From contig CAIKMJ010000041.1 in assembly GCA_903828455.1 (NCBI GenBank), forward strand, positions 148,518 to 212,517: a DNA stretch of 64,000 nucleotides. Reading direction: 5' to 3'. Below are positions 51,465 to 59,575 of this stretch, piece after piece. Origin of the DNA: an uncultured Acidobacteriia bacterium (lineage in GTDB: Bacteria; Acidobacteriota; Terriglobia; Bryobacterales; Bryobacteraceae). The notes under the pieces were generated by a model that was not told the origin of the DNA, made no database searches, and saw only the letters and a program-made list of their open reading frames with translations. How positions within the stretch are numbered: position 1 is the stretch's first letter; each line of letters opens with the position of its first letter. The position numbers were made by a program, and so were the translations under genes.

Positions 51465-51835
51465 TCGAACACTTCCGCAATCCGCGCAACGTCGGCGAAC
51501 TGCCGCCGCCCGCCGTCACCGTCGAGGTTTCCAACCCCGCCTGTGGCGATATTCTCCGCCTTTCGGCTCTCATCGAAAACGGACGCATCGCCGAAGCGCG
51601 CTTCAAAGTCCGCGGCTGTACCGCCTCCATCGCCTCCGGTTCCGCGCTCACCGAACTTCTCGCGGGTCGCGACAGCGCCGGCCTGCGGAAGCTCACCGCC
51701 GCCGATGTCGATCGCGCCGTCGGCGGTCTCTCGAACGAATCCAAACACGCCGCGGCGCTTTGCCTCGATGCCGTCCGGGCCCTGCTGGCGAATCTCCCTT
51801 CATCCAAATCGGCAACCAATTCCGTCGCTTCCTGA
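51449..51835 (+). CDS. IscU/NifU-N-like iron-sulfur cluster scaffold protein
   Basis: 128-residue scaffold on which Fe-S clusters are built. SPELIEHFRNPRNVGELPPP is the family opening (hf.nPrNvG.l). The three ligand cysteines are present: C32 in SNPACGDILRLS, C57 in KVRGCTASIASGSALTELL and C105 in AALCLDAV. No iscS or sufS lies nearby. The start ATG sits in the last unit of a 16-bp tandem repeat and has no strong ribosome site. A Ser/Ala tail of about 15 residues follows the core. dxs starts 88 bp downstream. Confidence 0.88.
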   Translation: MSPELIEHFRNPRNVGELPPPAVTVEVSNPACGDILRLSALIENGRIAEARFKVRGCTASIASGSALTELLAGRDSAGLRKLTAADVDRAVGGLSNESKHAAALCLDAVRALLANLPSSKSATNSVAS

Positions 51836-51923
51836 CCACGTTTCGCCGCGCCTGTCAAGTCACAATGCGGTTTGATTTTGAACTCAGCCAGGATAGCCTA
51901 GAGGTATAGCATTTCGTTCCGTT

Positions 51924-53843
51924 ATGGCCACTCTTCTCGAAGGTATTGAATCGCCCGAGCAGTTGAGGAATCTCTCGATTCCTGAACTCGAACAGCTCGC
52001 CGCGGAGATCCGCGAACGGCTGATCACCGTGCTTTCCAGTAACGGCGGCCATCTCGGTCCGAACCTCGGCGTGGTCGAACTGACCATCGCGATGCACTAC
52101 GTCTTCCGCACTCCCGCCGACAGCTTTCTGTTCGACGTCAGCCACCAGGCGTACGTCCACAAACTGCTGACCGGCCGGCAGGACCGCTTCCACACCATCC
52201 GCACGCCCGGCGGCCTCAACGGCTTCATGCTGCGCACCGAAAGCCCGCACGACGCTTATGGCGCCGGACACGCCGGCACGGCTCTCTCGGCGGCCCTCGG
52301 CATGGCCGTCGCCCGCGATCAGCAGGGTGGCAATGAAAACATCGTTGCGGTGGCCGGCGACGCGGCCTTCACCTGCGGCATCACCTACGAAGCGCTCAAC
52401 AACATCGCGCACCACACCAGGCGGCTGATCGTTATCCTCAACGACAATGAGTGGTCCATCGATAAGAACGTCGGCGCCATCGCCAGCTATCTCAACCGCA
52501 TCGTCACCAGCCCGCAGTTCGACCATCTGCATGAACGCGCCGGAAAATTCCTCAAGCGCGTCGGTGGCGTCGGCGCTCTGCGCATGGCCCGCAAAGCGGA
52601 AGAGGTTGCCAAGGGCATGCTCCTGCCCAGCGTCATCTTCGAAGAACTGGGTCTGAAATACTTCGGCCCCATCGACGGCCACGACATCACCTCGCTCATC
52701 CGCACGCTCGAATTTCTCAAGCGGCAGGATCGCCCCGTGCTCCTCCACGTCCTCACGCAAAAGGGCAAAGGCTTCGAACCCGCCATGGAGAAGCAGAAGA
52801 AGTTCCACGGCCTCGGTCCCTACGATCCGGAAACCGGCGAAACCAAACCGCTCGGCCGCCGTACCTACTCCGAAGTCTTCGCCGACACCATGGTGAAGCT
52901 CGCCAATCTCGACTCCCGCGTCGTCGCCATCACCGCCGCCATGCCCAACGGCACCGGGCTCGACCGTTTCCAGCCGCATCATCCCGACAAGTACTTCGAC
53001 GTCGGCATCGCCGAAGAGCACGCCGTAGTCTTCGCCGCCGGCCTCGCCGCCAAAGGCATGAAGCCCTTCTGCGCGATTTACTCCACCTTCCTGCAGCGCG
53101 CCTTCGACCCCATCGTGCACGACGTCTGCCTGCAAAATCTCCCCGTGGTCTTCTGCATCGATCGCGGCGGCCTTTCCGCCGACGACGGCGCCACCCACCA
53201 CGGCCTCTTCGACATCAGCTACCTGCGCGGCATCCCCAACCTCGTCCACATGGTGCCGAAAGACGAAGACGAGCTCGCCGACATGCTCTACACCGCAGCC
53301 CAGTGGGATGGCCCCATCGCCGTCCGCTTCCCCCGCGGGCTCGGCCCCGGTACGCCGGTGAAAGACGTGCCGCGCGCCATCGCCGTCGGCAGCGCCGAAC
53401 TCCTCCAGCACAGCGACCGCGACCGCGTCGCCATCTTCGCTCTCGGCGCTCTCGTCCCCATGGCCGAGGAAATCGCCCGCAAGCTCGAAGGCGAAGGCAT
53501 CGGCGCGGCGGTCATCAACGCCCGCTTCGCCAAGCCCCTCGACGTCAAGATGCTGGAATTCTTCGCCCGTTCCTCCGAAGTCATCCTGACGCTCGAAGAT
53601 CACGTCCTCCGCGGCGGCTTCGGCAGCGCCGTCCTCGAAGAACTGAACAATCTCGGTCTCAGCGTTCCCGTCGTGCGCGTCGGCTGGCCGGATAACTTCA
53701 TCGAGCACGGCAAGGTCGATCTGCTGCGCGCCAAATACGGCATCACCGCCGACGCGGCGATTGAAAGACTTCGCCCGTATCTCGCCGCTTCCGAGGCTCT
53801 TCCCGTTGCGCCGAGCGCCGGCCGCATCGTTCCGAAACAGTGA
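51924..53843 (+). CDS. dxs: 1-deoxy-D-xylulose-5-phosphate synthase
   Basis: First enzyme of the MEP isoprenoid pathway; joins pyruvate and glyceraldehyde-3-phosphate with thiamine diphosphate. 639 residues, the family length. SSNGGHLGPNLGVVELTIAM, FDVSHQAYVHKLLTGR and the thiamine motif VAVAGDAAFTCGITYEALNN to NDNEWSI are in the N-terminal domain. The pyrimidine-domain FDVGIAEEHAVVFAAGLAAK (catalytic Glu) and FCIDRGGLSADDGATHHGLF follow, with the transketolase C-domain at the end. It is preceded by a weak ribosome site. The following gene is separated by a hairpin at 53856-53888. Confidence 0.96.
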   Translation: MATLLEGIESPEQLRNLSIPELEQLAAEIRERLITVLSSNGGHLGPNLGVVELTIAMHYVFRTPADSFLFDVSHQAYVHKLLTGRQDRFHTIRTPGGLNGFMLRTESPHDAYGAGHAGTALSAALGMAVARDQQGGNENIVAVAGDAAFTCGITYEALNNIAHHTRRLIVILNDNEWSIDKNVGAIASYLNRIVTSPQFDHLHERAGKFLKRVGGVGALRMARKAEEVAKGMLLPSVIFEELGLKYFGPIDGHDITSLIRTLEFLKRQDRPVLLHVLTQKGKGFEPAMEKQKKFHGLGPYDPETGETKPLGRRTYSEVFADTMVKLANLDSRVVAITAAMPNGTGLDRFQPHHPDKYFDVGIAEEHAVVFAAGLAAKGMKPFCAIYSTFLQRAFDPIVHDVCLQNLPVVFCIDRGGLSADDGATHHGLFDISYLRGIPNLVHMVPKDEDELADMLYTAAQWDGPIAVRFPRGLGPGTPVKDVPRAIAVGSAELLQHSDRDRVAIFALGALVPMAEEIARKLEGEGIGAAVINARFAKPLDVKMLEFFARSSEVILTLEDHVLRGGFGSAVLEELNNLGLSVPVVRVGWPDNFIEHGKVDLLRAKYGITADAAIERLRPYLAASEALPVAPSAGRIVPKQ

Positions 53844-53855
53844 TAAAATTGGCTC

Positions 53856-53888
53856 TTCGCGCGCGTCCTGTCTGACCCGGCGCGCGAA
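53856..53888. repeat. hairpin between dxs and the metallophosphoesterase gene
   Basis: TTCGCGCG and CGCGCGAA form an 8-bp stem with a 17-base loop, directly before the AAGGAG ribosome site of the next gene. No T run is present. It may be a weak terminator of dxs or a leader structure. Confidence 0.4.
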
Positions 53889-53905
53889 ATCAAGGAGCCG
53901 GTTCT

Positions 53906-55450
53906 ATGACGAACGCACGTATCCTGGGAGCCCTCGGCGGCGCACTGCTGGTCACCGTCTACCTCGGCGCCCAGTCGCAGAAGCCTCGCGACCCGAAGAG
54001 CTTTCCCTTTACCGAGGCCGCCTCGCCTCAGGCCGTTGTCTACAGCGAGCAGTCGCCCTATGGCTGGGGCAAGCACGCGCCCGGCGTTTCCGATCCCCTC
54101 TTTGTCGCGCAGGAACTGATCGGCCGCCCCACCAACACGGCCGTCACCATCAACGCCGCCGCTATTAAGGATCTGGAAGTCTACTACGAATACGGCACCC
54201 AGCCCGGCAAGTACACCGGCAAGACCGCGGCCACCAAATTCCCGGCCAACGAACCCTTCAACGTTCTCATCGATAAGCTCAAACCCAACACCCGCTACTA
54301 CTACCGGATGCGCTACCGTGAACCCGGCACCGCCGCCTTCACGCCCCGCGCCGAGCACTTCTTCCAGACCCAGCGCGCCCCCGGCAGCACCTACACCTTC
54401 GATCTCCAGTTCGACCCTCACATGGTCGAAAACAATGAAGAAGAAGCCTACCGCATGACCCTGCGCAAAATGCTCGCCGACAAGCCCGACTTCATGATCG
54501 ACCTCGGCGACAACTTCTTCACCGACCGCGAACGCCCCTCCACCCAGGCCGGCGTCGAAATGCGCGTCAAACTCCTGCGCTCCTACTACGACATCCTCAA
54601 CCACTCCTCCGCCCTCATGCTCACCATCGGCAATCACGAAGGCGAGTGGGGCAGGGGACTGACCGGCAAGGCCGACAGCCTCGCCGTCATGGACACCAAC
54701 ACCCGCAAGCGCTACTTCCCCAACCCCGAGCCCAATGCCTTCTACACCGGCAGCACGAAGATGGAACCCCTGGTCGGTCTGCGCCAGGCCAACTACGCCT
54801 ATGAATGGGGCGACGCCCTCTTCATCATTTTCGATCCCTACTGGAACCAGCCCGTCGCCCCCGAACTCGCCGGCGACTGGTCGCTCACGCTCGGCCGCGA
54901 ACAGTACGAATGGCTGAAGAAGACGCTCGCCGGCAGCAAGGCGAAATACAAGTTCGTCTTCTCCCACAACCTGATGGGCGGCCTCAACATGGGCGGCCAG
55001 ATGCGCGGCGGCATCGAGACCGTGAAGTATCTCGAAATGGGCGGCTACAATCTAGACGGCACCTGGGGCTTCGACAAAGCGCGTCCGGGCTGGGAAATGC
55101 CCATCCACCAGTTGCTCGTGAAGTACAACGCCACCATCTACTTCCACGGCCACGATCACCTGTACGTGAAGCAGGATCTCGACGGCATCGTCTATCAGGA
55201 AGGTCCGCAACCGAGCCGCATCGGCAAGTTCGACGCCGGGCCCACCTCCAAAAAATACAACTACCTCCACGGCACCGTCGTCAACGGCAGCGGCTACATC
55301 CGCGTCCGCGTCTCGCCCGACGATCTCAAGGTCGATTACGTCCAGACCTATCTGCCGCGCGAGGAAGATGCCACCCACAAGGACGGCATGATCGCCGATA
55401 CCTACACGATCAAGCCGCGGAAGTTCAATCCGGCCGCCTTCGAGCAGTAA
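53906..55450 (+). CDS. exported metallophosphoesterase (purple acid phosphatase-like)
   Basis: 514-residue binuclear-metal phosphoesterase. The N-terminus (ARILGALGGALLVTVYLGAQ) is a Sec signal. A fibronectin-like N-terminal domain (about 60-165) is followed by the catalytic fold with all five blocks: LQFDPH (D.H), MIDLGDNFF (GDN), LTIGNHEGEWG (GNHE), FVFSHNLMGG and IYFHGHDHLYV (GHDH). In family members these bind two metals. The substrate cannot be read; phosphate scavenging from organic phosphate is plausible. A strong terminator follows. Confidence 0.88.
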   Translation: MTNARILGALGGALLVTVYLGAQSQKPRDPKSFPFTEAASPQAVVYSEQSPYGWGKHAPGVSDPLFVAQELIGRPTNTAVTINAAAIKDLEVYYEYGTQPGKYTGKTAATKFPANEPFNVLIDKLKPNTRYYYRMRYREPGTAAFTPRAEHFFQTQRAPGSTYTFDLQFDPHMVENNEEEAYRMTLRKMLADKPDFMIDLGDNFFTDRERPSTQAGVEMRVKLLRSYYDILNHSSALMLTIGNHEGEWGRGLTGKADSLAVMDTNTRKRYFPNPEPNAFYTGSTKMEPLVGLRQANYAYEWGDALFIIFDPYWNQPVAPELAGDWSLTLGREQYEWLKKTLAGSKAKYKFVFSHNLMGGLNMGGQMRGGIETVKYLEMGGYNLDGTWGFDKARPGWEMPIHQLLVKYNATIYFHGHDHLYVKQDLDGIVYQEGPQPSRIGKFDAGPTSKKYNYLHGTVVNGSGYIRVRVSPDDLKVDYVQTYLPREEDATHKDGMIADTYTIKPRKFNPAAFEQ

Positions 55451-55466
55451 GAACGGCTTCAACAGG

Positions 55467-55512
55467 AACGGGCGGCTTCAGCGATCGCGCCGAAGCCGCC
55501 CGTTTGATTTTC
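55467..55512 (+). terminator. rho-independent terminator after the metallophosphoesterase
   Basis: AACGGGCGGCTTC (55467-55479) pairs perfectly with GAAGCCGCCCGTT (55492-55504), then TTGATTTT. It lies between convergent genes and may also serve cinA from the other side. Confidence 0.85.
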
Positions 55513-55535
55513 GCCGCGTTGCCCGCCCGTCCCCG

Positions 55536-56774
55536 CTACCGCCCGGACAGCTTCCGGTGCAGCAGATCCAGCGCCATTTGCCCCGCAAACGCCCGCACCC
55601 GCGCGCGATCGGAATTCCACTGCCGGTGGAATGACACCGTCTCTCTCGGCCCGCTCAGCCCCACGTACACCATCCCGACCGGCGCCTCATCCCCGTCCGT
55701 CGTCGGTCCCGCGTTGCCTGTCACCGAAAGCGCCCACGTCGCGCCCGTCCGCAGCCGCGCCGCATGTGCCATCGCCTCGGCCGTCTCCGCGCTCACCGGC
55801 CCGAACCGCTCAATCACCTCTTCCGGCACGCCCAGCACATCCACCTTCATCCGCTTCGTGTACGTAACGAAGCCGCCCAGAAAATACGCCGAACTCCCCG
55901 GCACGCCCGATATCCGGTCCGCCAGTCCGCCGCCCGTCGCGCTCTCAGCCACCGCCAGCGTGGCTCGCGCCGCTACCAGCTTCTGCCCGATCACCGCCTC
56001 CAGCGGATCCCCGTTGCGCGAATAAATCCGCTCGCCCAGCACCGCTTCAATCTGCCCGCCCACTTCGGCCAGCAGCAGCATCGTCTCGCCTTCCGTCTTG
56101 CAGCGCGCCCGCAGATGCACCTGCATATCGGCATTGTGCGCCAGAATCGTCGTCACCGGATTCTCATAGCGCTTGTAGATCGGCGCAATCGCCTGATCCA
56201 GCTCCGATTCCGACATCCCCGAAATCCGCAGCTGCAGCGTCCGGATCGCCAGCGCCGGAACAATCCGCTCCAGCCTCGGCAGACACTGCTTGGTGAACAT
56301 CGACTTCAGCTCGTGCGGCGGCCCCGGCAGCAGCATCACCACCCCGCCGCCCTCTTCGATCCACTGCCCCGGCGCCGTGCCCCGGTCGTTCGCCAGGATC
56401 TGCGCCCCTTCAATCACCATCGCCTGGCGCTTGTTGATCTCCGGCATCACGCGGTTCATCTGGCGGAACCGCTGCTCGATCGCTTCCACAATCGGCTCGT
56501 TCAGCAGTTGCCGCCGCCCCAGCGCCATCGCCACCGCGTCGCGCGTCAGGTCGTCTTCGGTCGGCCCCAGCCCGCCCGAAATGATCACAAACTGCACCGC
56601 GCTCACCGCCCGCCCGATCAGCCCCGCGATCCGCTCCCGGTCATCGCCCACCACGTGCTTCTGCGTGACCTCAATGCCGAGGTCGTTCAGTTGCTCTGTC
56701 AGGAACAGCGAGTTGGTGTCGACCCGCGTATGCGTCAGCATCTCCGAGCCGACCGCGATAATCTCCGCGTTCAT
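55536..56774 (-). CDS. cinA: CinA-like protein (nicotinamide-nucleotide amidase)
   Basis: Recycles pyridine nucleotides by deamidating NMN, with an extra N-terminal pyrophosphatase-type domain. 412 residues, the full two-domain length. The N-terminal MoCF-like domain has AEIIAVGSEMLTHTRVDTNS, FVIISGGLGPTEDDLTRDAV and VVMLLPGPPHELKSMFTKQC. The C-terminal CinA domain has ATLAVAESATGGGLADRISG then VPGSSAYFLGGFVTYTKRMK and TWALSVTGNAGPTTDGDEAP. Its ATG overlaps the stop of the upstream NHL/IPT gene by 4 nt, so the two are co-translated. Confidence 0.93.
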   Translation of the reverse strand: MNAEIIAVGSEMLTHTRVDTNSLFLTEQLNDLGIEVTQKHVVGDDRERIAGLIGRAVSAVQFVIISGGLGPTEDDLTRDAVAMALGRRQLLNEPIVEAIEQRFRQMNRVMPEINKRQAMVIEGAQILANDRGTAPGQWIEEGGGVVMLLPGPPHELKSMFTKQCLPRLERIVPALAIRTLQLRISGMSESELDQAIAPIYKRYENPVTTILAHNADMQVHLRARCKTEGETMLLLAEVGGQIEAVLGERIYSRNGDPLEAVIGQKLVAARATLAVAESATGGGLADRISGVPGSSAYFLGGFVTYTKRMKVDVLGVPEEVIERFGPVSAETAEAMAHAARLRTGATWALSVTGNAGPTTDGDEAPVGMVYVGLSGPRETVSFHRQWNSDRARVRAFAGQMALDLLHRKLSGR

Positions 56775-57799
56775 ACCGTCGAGTAGCCGCGAATCCCCAC
56801 ATCCACCCGGAAGATCGCATTCGTCGTCGCCACAATCATCGCCCGCGACGGCGAAAACGCCAGCCCCACAATGCCCGGCCCCGACACCACGTGCTCCACC
56901 GTCTGGTCCGGCTTAATCCGCACCACGCCCTTGTGGCCCATCCAGGACGCCGCCGCATAGAGATTGCCGTCCACGTCGAACGCAATGCCCTGCGGCCGCC
57001 CCAGCCCCCGGTAGAACACTTCCACGTCGCCCGTGTCCTTCACCCGGTAAATGCTGTCGTAGCTCGACGTCGTCGGCCCGCTCACATACAGATGCTGGTC
57101 CGGCCCCCACGCCAGATGGTACGCCGCAATCGAGGGCTCCATCGTGGCATACACAAAAATCTGCCGCTGCGGACTGATCTTGAAAATCGTCCCGCTCCGG
57201 TCGCCCACATAGAGGTTCCCCTCCGGATCGAACACGATCCCGGTCGCAACCCCCATGCCTTCCACATAGACCGACATATTGCCCGTCGGCGACGCCTGGT
57301 AAACCATGCCATCGAAGCGGCTCGAAATGTAAATCTGCCCGTCCGGCCCCACCGCGATCCCCGTCGCGTTCATCATGTCGTTGATGAACGGCGTCATCCG
57401 GTAATTCAGGTCGATCTTGTAGACGGCCACCGGCACCTTCTGCCCGCGCGAACCGCTGAACGTCGTGTAAATGTTGCCCAGCGCATCCACCGCCGGGCTG
57501 GTCACCGGATGCAGATTCTCCGCCACCTGAATCCCGATGTCGCAGTTCCAGATCGCGCTCACGTCCTTGCCGTTGCCCACGATCAGTTCGCCCGCCGACG
57601 CGCCCTCGGGAACTTTCACGATCACCAGTGAACTGGAGCCGATCAGCACCGGCGCATCGATATCGCCAATCGTCACCTGCGGCTTTTCCCCGGCCGTCAG
57701 ACTGGTGCCACGAATCAGTAGCTCGCCGCCCGTGATGGCGGCAACAGGCTGAACCTGCGAAATGAAAGGTTTAGGATCGATATTTGGACTGGAAGACAT
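56771..57799 (-). CDS. IPT/TIG plus NHL-repeat beta-propeller protein
   Basis: 342 residues from ATG 57799 (SSSPNIDPKPFISQVQPVAA). An IPT/TIG-like beta-sandwich (about 10-85: ITGGELLIRGTSLTAGEKPQ, VTIGDIDAPVLIGSSSLVIV) is followed by NHL-type blades. Examples are ATGIAVGPDGQIYISSRFDG, ATGIVFDPEGNLYVGDRSGT and PQGIAFDVDGNLYAAASWMG. No signal peptide is evident, so location is uncertain. It precedes cinA with an ATGA overlap. The function is unknown; such propellers are usually binding scaffolds. Confidence 0.82.
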   Translation of the reverse strand: MSSSPNIDPKPFISQVQPVAAITGGELLIRGTSLTAGEKPQVTIGDIDAPVLIGSSSLVIVKVPEGASAGELIVGNGKDVSAIWNCDIGIQVAENLHPVTSPAVDALGNIYTTFSGSRGQKVPVAVYKIDLNYRMTPFINDMMNATGIAVGPDGQIYISSRFDGMVYQASPTGNMSVYVEGMGVATGIVFDPEGNLYVGDRSGTIFKISPQRQIFVYATMEPSIAAYHLAWGPDQHLYVSGPTTSSYDSIYRVKDTGDVEVFYRGLGRPQGIAFDVDGNLYAAASWMGHKGVVRIKPDQTVEHVVSGPGIVGLAFSPSRAMIVATTNAIFRVDVGIRGYSTV

Positions 57800-57840
57800 G
57801 GTGTGCTTTGCAGGAGGCGCGGCGCTTGTGAACTGCGTCC

Positions 57841-58308
57841 CTAATAAAAATTGAACCACCCTGCCGCGAATAAGACAAGCGCGCCGTAGACGCCTGCCAC
57901 CATATCGTCCAGCACAATCCCCGCCCCGCCCGGTAACTTCTCTGTTTGCCGCACCGGGAACGGTTTCCAGATATCGAACAATCGGAACAGCCCGAACCCC
58001 AGCGCGAGCGACAGCCAGTTGATATGCGTGGCCCCGGCCAGCGTCAGCCACGTGCCGAGGACTTCATCCACCACCACCAGCTGCGGATCCTTCAGCCCGC
58101 ACTCCCGCGCCACCACCCCGGACGCCCAGATTCCCGGCCACAGCGCCACCACCGACAGCACGCCGAACTGCCAGTTCCCGAACCCCGCCAGCTTCCACAA
58201 CGGAATCGCCACCGCAATCGCCCCCAGCGCCCCCATCGTCCCCGGTGCTTTCGGCGCATAGCCGCAGCCGAACCACGTCGCAATCTGCCAGGCGGATTTA
58301 GTTTTCAT
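57841..58308 (-). CDS. pgpA: phosphatidylglycerophosphatase A
   Basis: Removes phosphate from phosphatidylglycerol-phosphate to make phosphatidylglycerol at the inner membrane. The 155-residue product has the family motifs WFGCGYAPKAPGTMGALGAI, LVVVDEVLGTWLTL, FGLFRLFDIWKPFPVRQTEK and LPGGAGIVLDDMVAGVYGAL, with several membrane helices. It overlaps the vapC stop by 11 nt, which probably reflects compact packing rather than shared function. Confidence 0.93.
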   Translation of the reverse strand: MKTKSAWQIATWFGCGYAPKAPGTMGALGAIAVAIPLWKLAGFGNWQFGVLSVVALWPGIWASGVVARECGLKDPQLVVVDEVLGTWLTLAGATHINWLSLALGFGLFRLFDIWKPFPVRQTEKLPGGAGIVLDDMVAGVYGALVLFAAGWFNFY

Positions 58309-58696
58309 ACTTCACCCGGGGCACGTCGGTTGCGGCAAAGTCAGTCCCTTTGAAAAGCAGCGGCTCACCGGACCATTGCGCCAGCGCATAAGCAGCGCAA
58401 TCGCCGAAGTTCAGGCCGGCCGGATGTCTTCCCTTGCCAAATCTGCGGAATGCCTTACGTGCCCAGTCGAGTTGCTCGTCGTCGAAAGCGACGACCTCGA
58501 CAGCCGCACGCTGCAGGAACAGATCGAGATCGAAACCCTTGTCCTCGCCCGATCGGCCTTCCAATACCATCGCTGCTTCCAGAACGGACGCCGCTGAAAT
58601 CAGCCGCCGCGGATCTTTCTCGATCAGCGTGACAAAAACGCCCCGCTCCGGTTCGTCCCGCAGGATTGCGATGACCGCCGAACTGTCAATTGTCAT
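58298..58696 (-). CDS. vapC: PIN-domain toxin VapC
   Basis: Ribonuclease toxin of a type II toxin-antitoxin pair. The 132-residue product has the four acidic PIN residues in place: D4 (TIDSSAVIAIL), E40 (SAASVLEAAMVLEGR), D99 (LNFGDCAAYALAQ) and D119 (LFKGTDFAATDV). All key residues are kept, so the toxin should be active. Its ATG overlaps the antitoxin stop by 4 nt, the usual coupling. Confidence 0.93.
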   Translation of the reverse strand: MTIDSSAVIAILRDEPERGVFVTLIEKDPRRLISAASVLEAAMVLEGRSGEDKGFDLDLFLQRAAVEVVAFDDEQLDWARKAFRRFGKGRHPAGLNFGDCAAYALAQWSGEPLLFKGTDFAATDVPRVKYEN

Positions 58697-58950
58697 CGCG
58701 ACGGGATTCCCCGTTCGTCGTAGCCCAAAATTTCGTCGTCTGTGAGGCGGGAGACGTCAGGACGCTTCGCCGAGCGCAAGGCGATCTCGTTGAGGTCATC
58801 TGCCAGAGACCGGCCGGATCGGGCCTGGCGGAGCCTTTCATATTTTTCCGCAACTGCGCCGCGGATGGCGTCTGTCAGTGTCTCGCCAGTGAGTGCGGCC
58901 AGCTTGCGCGCAAGCTGCTCGGTCACGTCGTTCTTGATACTGATCGGCAT
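58693..58950 (-). CDS. vapB: VapB-like antitoxin (Rv0623/PSK transcription factor type)
   Basis: The product MPISIKNDVTEQLARKLAAL with TGETLTDAIRGAVAEKYERL is the typical N-terminal DNA-binding part of PF07704-type antitoxins. The C-terminal RSLADDLNEIALRSAKRPDV with LTDDEILGYDERGIP is the toxin-wrapping part. I start at ATG 58950 because relatives begin at MP(I/L)SIK; ATG 58965 or 58977 would add 5 or 9 residues. It should neutralise VapC and repress the operon. Confidence 0.9.
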   Translation of the reverse strand: MPISIKNDVTEQLARKLAALTGETLTDAIRGAVAEKYERLRQARSGRSLADDLNEIALRSAKRPDVSRLTDDEILGYDERGIPSR

Positions 58951-59381
58951 CTTTCTAGCTGTCATGAAGTCTATCATGAAAGGCGGAAGATCGCGCCCTG
59001 AACTCCCCGTCCTCCTGCGGCCAGGGCCCTGTTTCCGTTGATCAGGCTGCCTCTCGCCGTCCGTTCCTCAGCCGGAAACTGCGCCTCGTTTTCGGAGTCA
59101 CAGGCACTATGTGTTGCAACAAAATGAGTTATACGATCGACGTCGGACCGCGAACTTATACTCCATGTCGGGTATTCCTTGCGGATCAAAGTATCAGGTT
59201 GGGTTCAAGCCCGCGACTTGAAGCGTCCATTCGGCCCCAGGTTGGGTTCGTTTTTTCGAATTGCCGCCGGCGTAGTCCCGGGAACGCAAAGGCCGCCCGT
59301 CCTGCGCGATCAAATCTGCGCGATCAAATCTGCGCGATCAAACCGGCGCGGTCAAAAAAAGAGGTGGGTTCGTTTTTTCGT
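58951..59381. other. 431-bp gene-free region with repeats
   Basis: The right part holds a 14-bp tandem repeat CTGCGCGATCAAAT (three copies, 59302-59343, the third with one change). TGGGTTCGTTTTTTCG occurs twice as an exact direct repeat at 59243-59258 and 59365-59380. GGTTGGGTTC also occurs at 59197-59206. No ORF here looks coding. The vapBC promoter should be at the left end and the yacG 3' end at the right. Confidence 0.7.
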
Positions 59382-59555
59382 TTACTCTTCGTCGTCACCC
59401 GCGCCCGGACGGTCCGCTTGCGGATACGCCGGCGTCGAAATGACGTACTTCTCCATCGCCCAGTTGCCGAGGTCCACCTCCCGGCAACGATTACTGCAAA
59501 ACGGCGACTCCGGGTCGCTCAGATTCACGGATTTACCACAGATCGGACACTTCAT
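59382..59555 (-). CDS. yacG: YacG-type zinc protein (DNA gyrase inhibitor)
   Basis: A 57-residue zinc-ribbon protein: MKCPICGKSVNLSDPESPFC then SNRCREVDLGNWAMEKYVIS and an acidic end (GAGDDEE). The four ligands C3, C6, C20 and C24 have YacG spacing, and 'FCS.RC...DLg.W....Y.i' is the family signature. E. coli YacG binds GyrB and blocks DNA binding by gyrase. It begins 20 bp after the rimO stop on the same strand, so the two are co-transcribed. It is easily missed by length cut-offs. Confidence 0.92.
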   Translation of the reverse strand: MKCPICGKSVNLSDPESPFCSNRCREVDLGNWAMEKYVISTPAYPQADRPGAGDDEE

Positions 59556-59575
59556 TGCGAATTACCCCGAACGAA

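Noticed and set aside
51855..53708. 617-codon minus-strand ORF opposite dxs
   Set aside because: dxs is complete with all catalytic motifs; the antisense frame is Asp/Glu/Val-rich noise.
59190..59230. tRNA-like GGTTGGGTTCAAGCCC stretch
   Set aside because: No cloverleaf or anticodon arm could be drawn around it; it is one of three copies of a local direct repeat.
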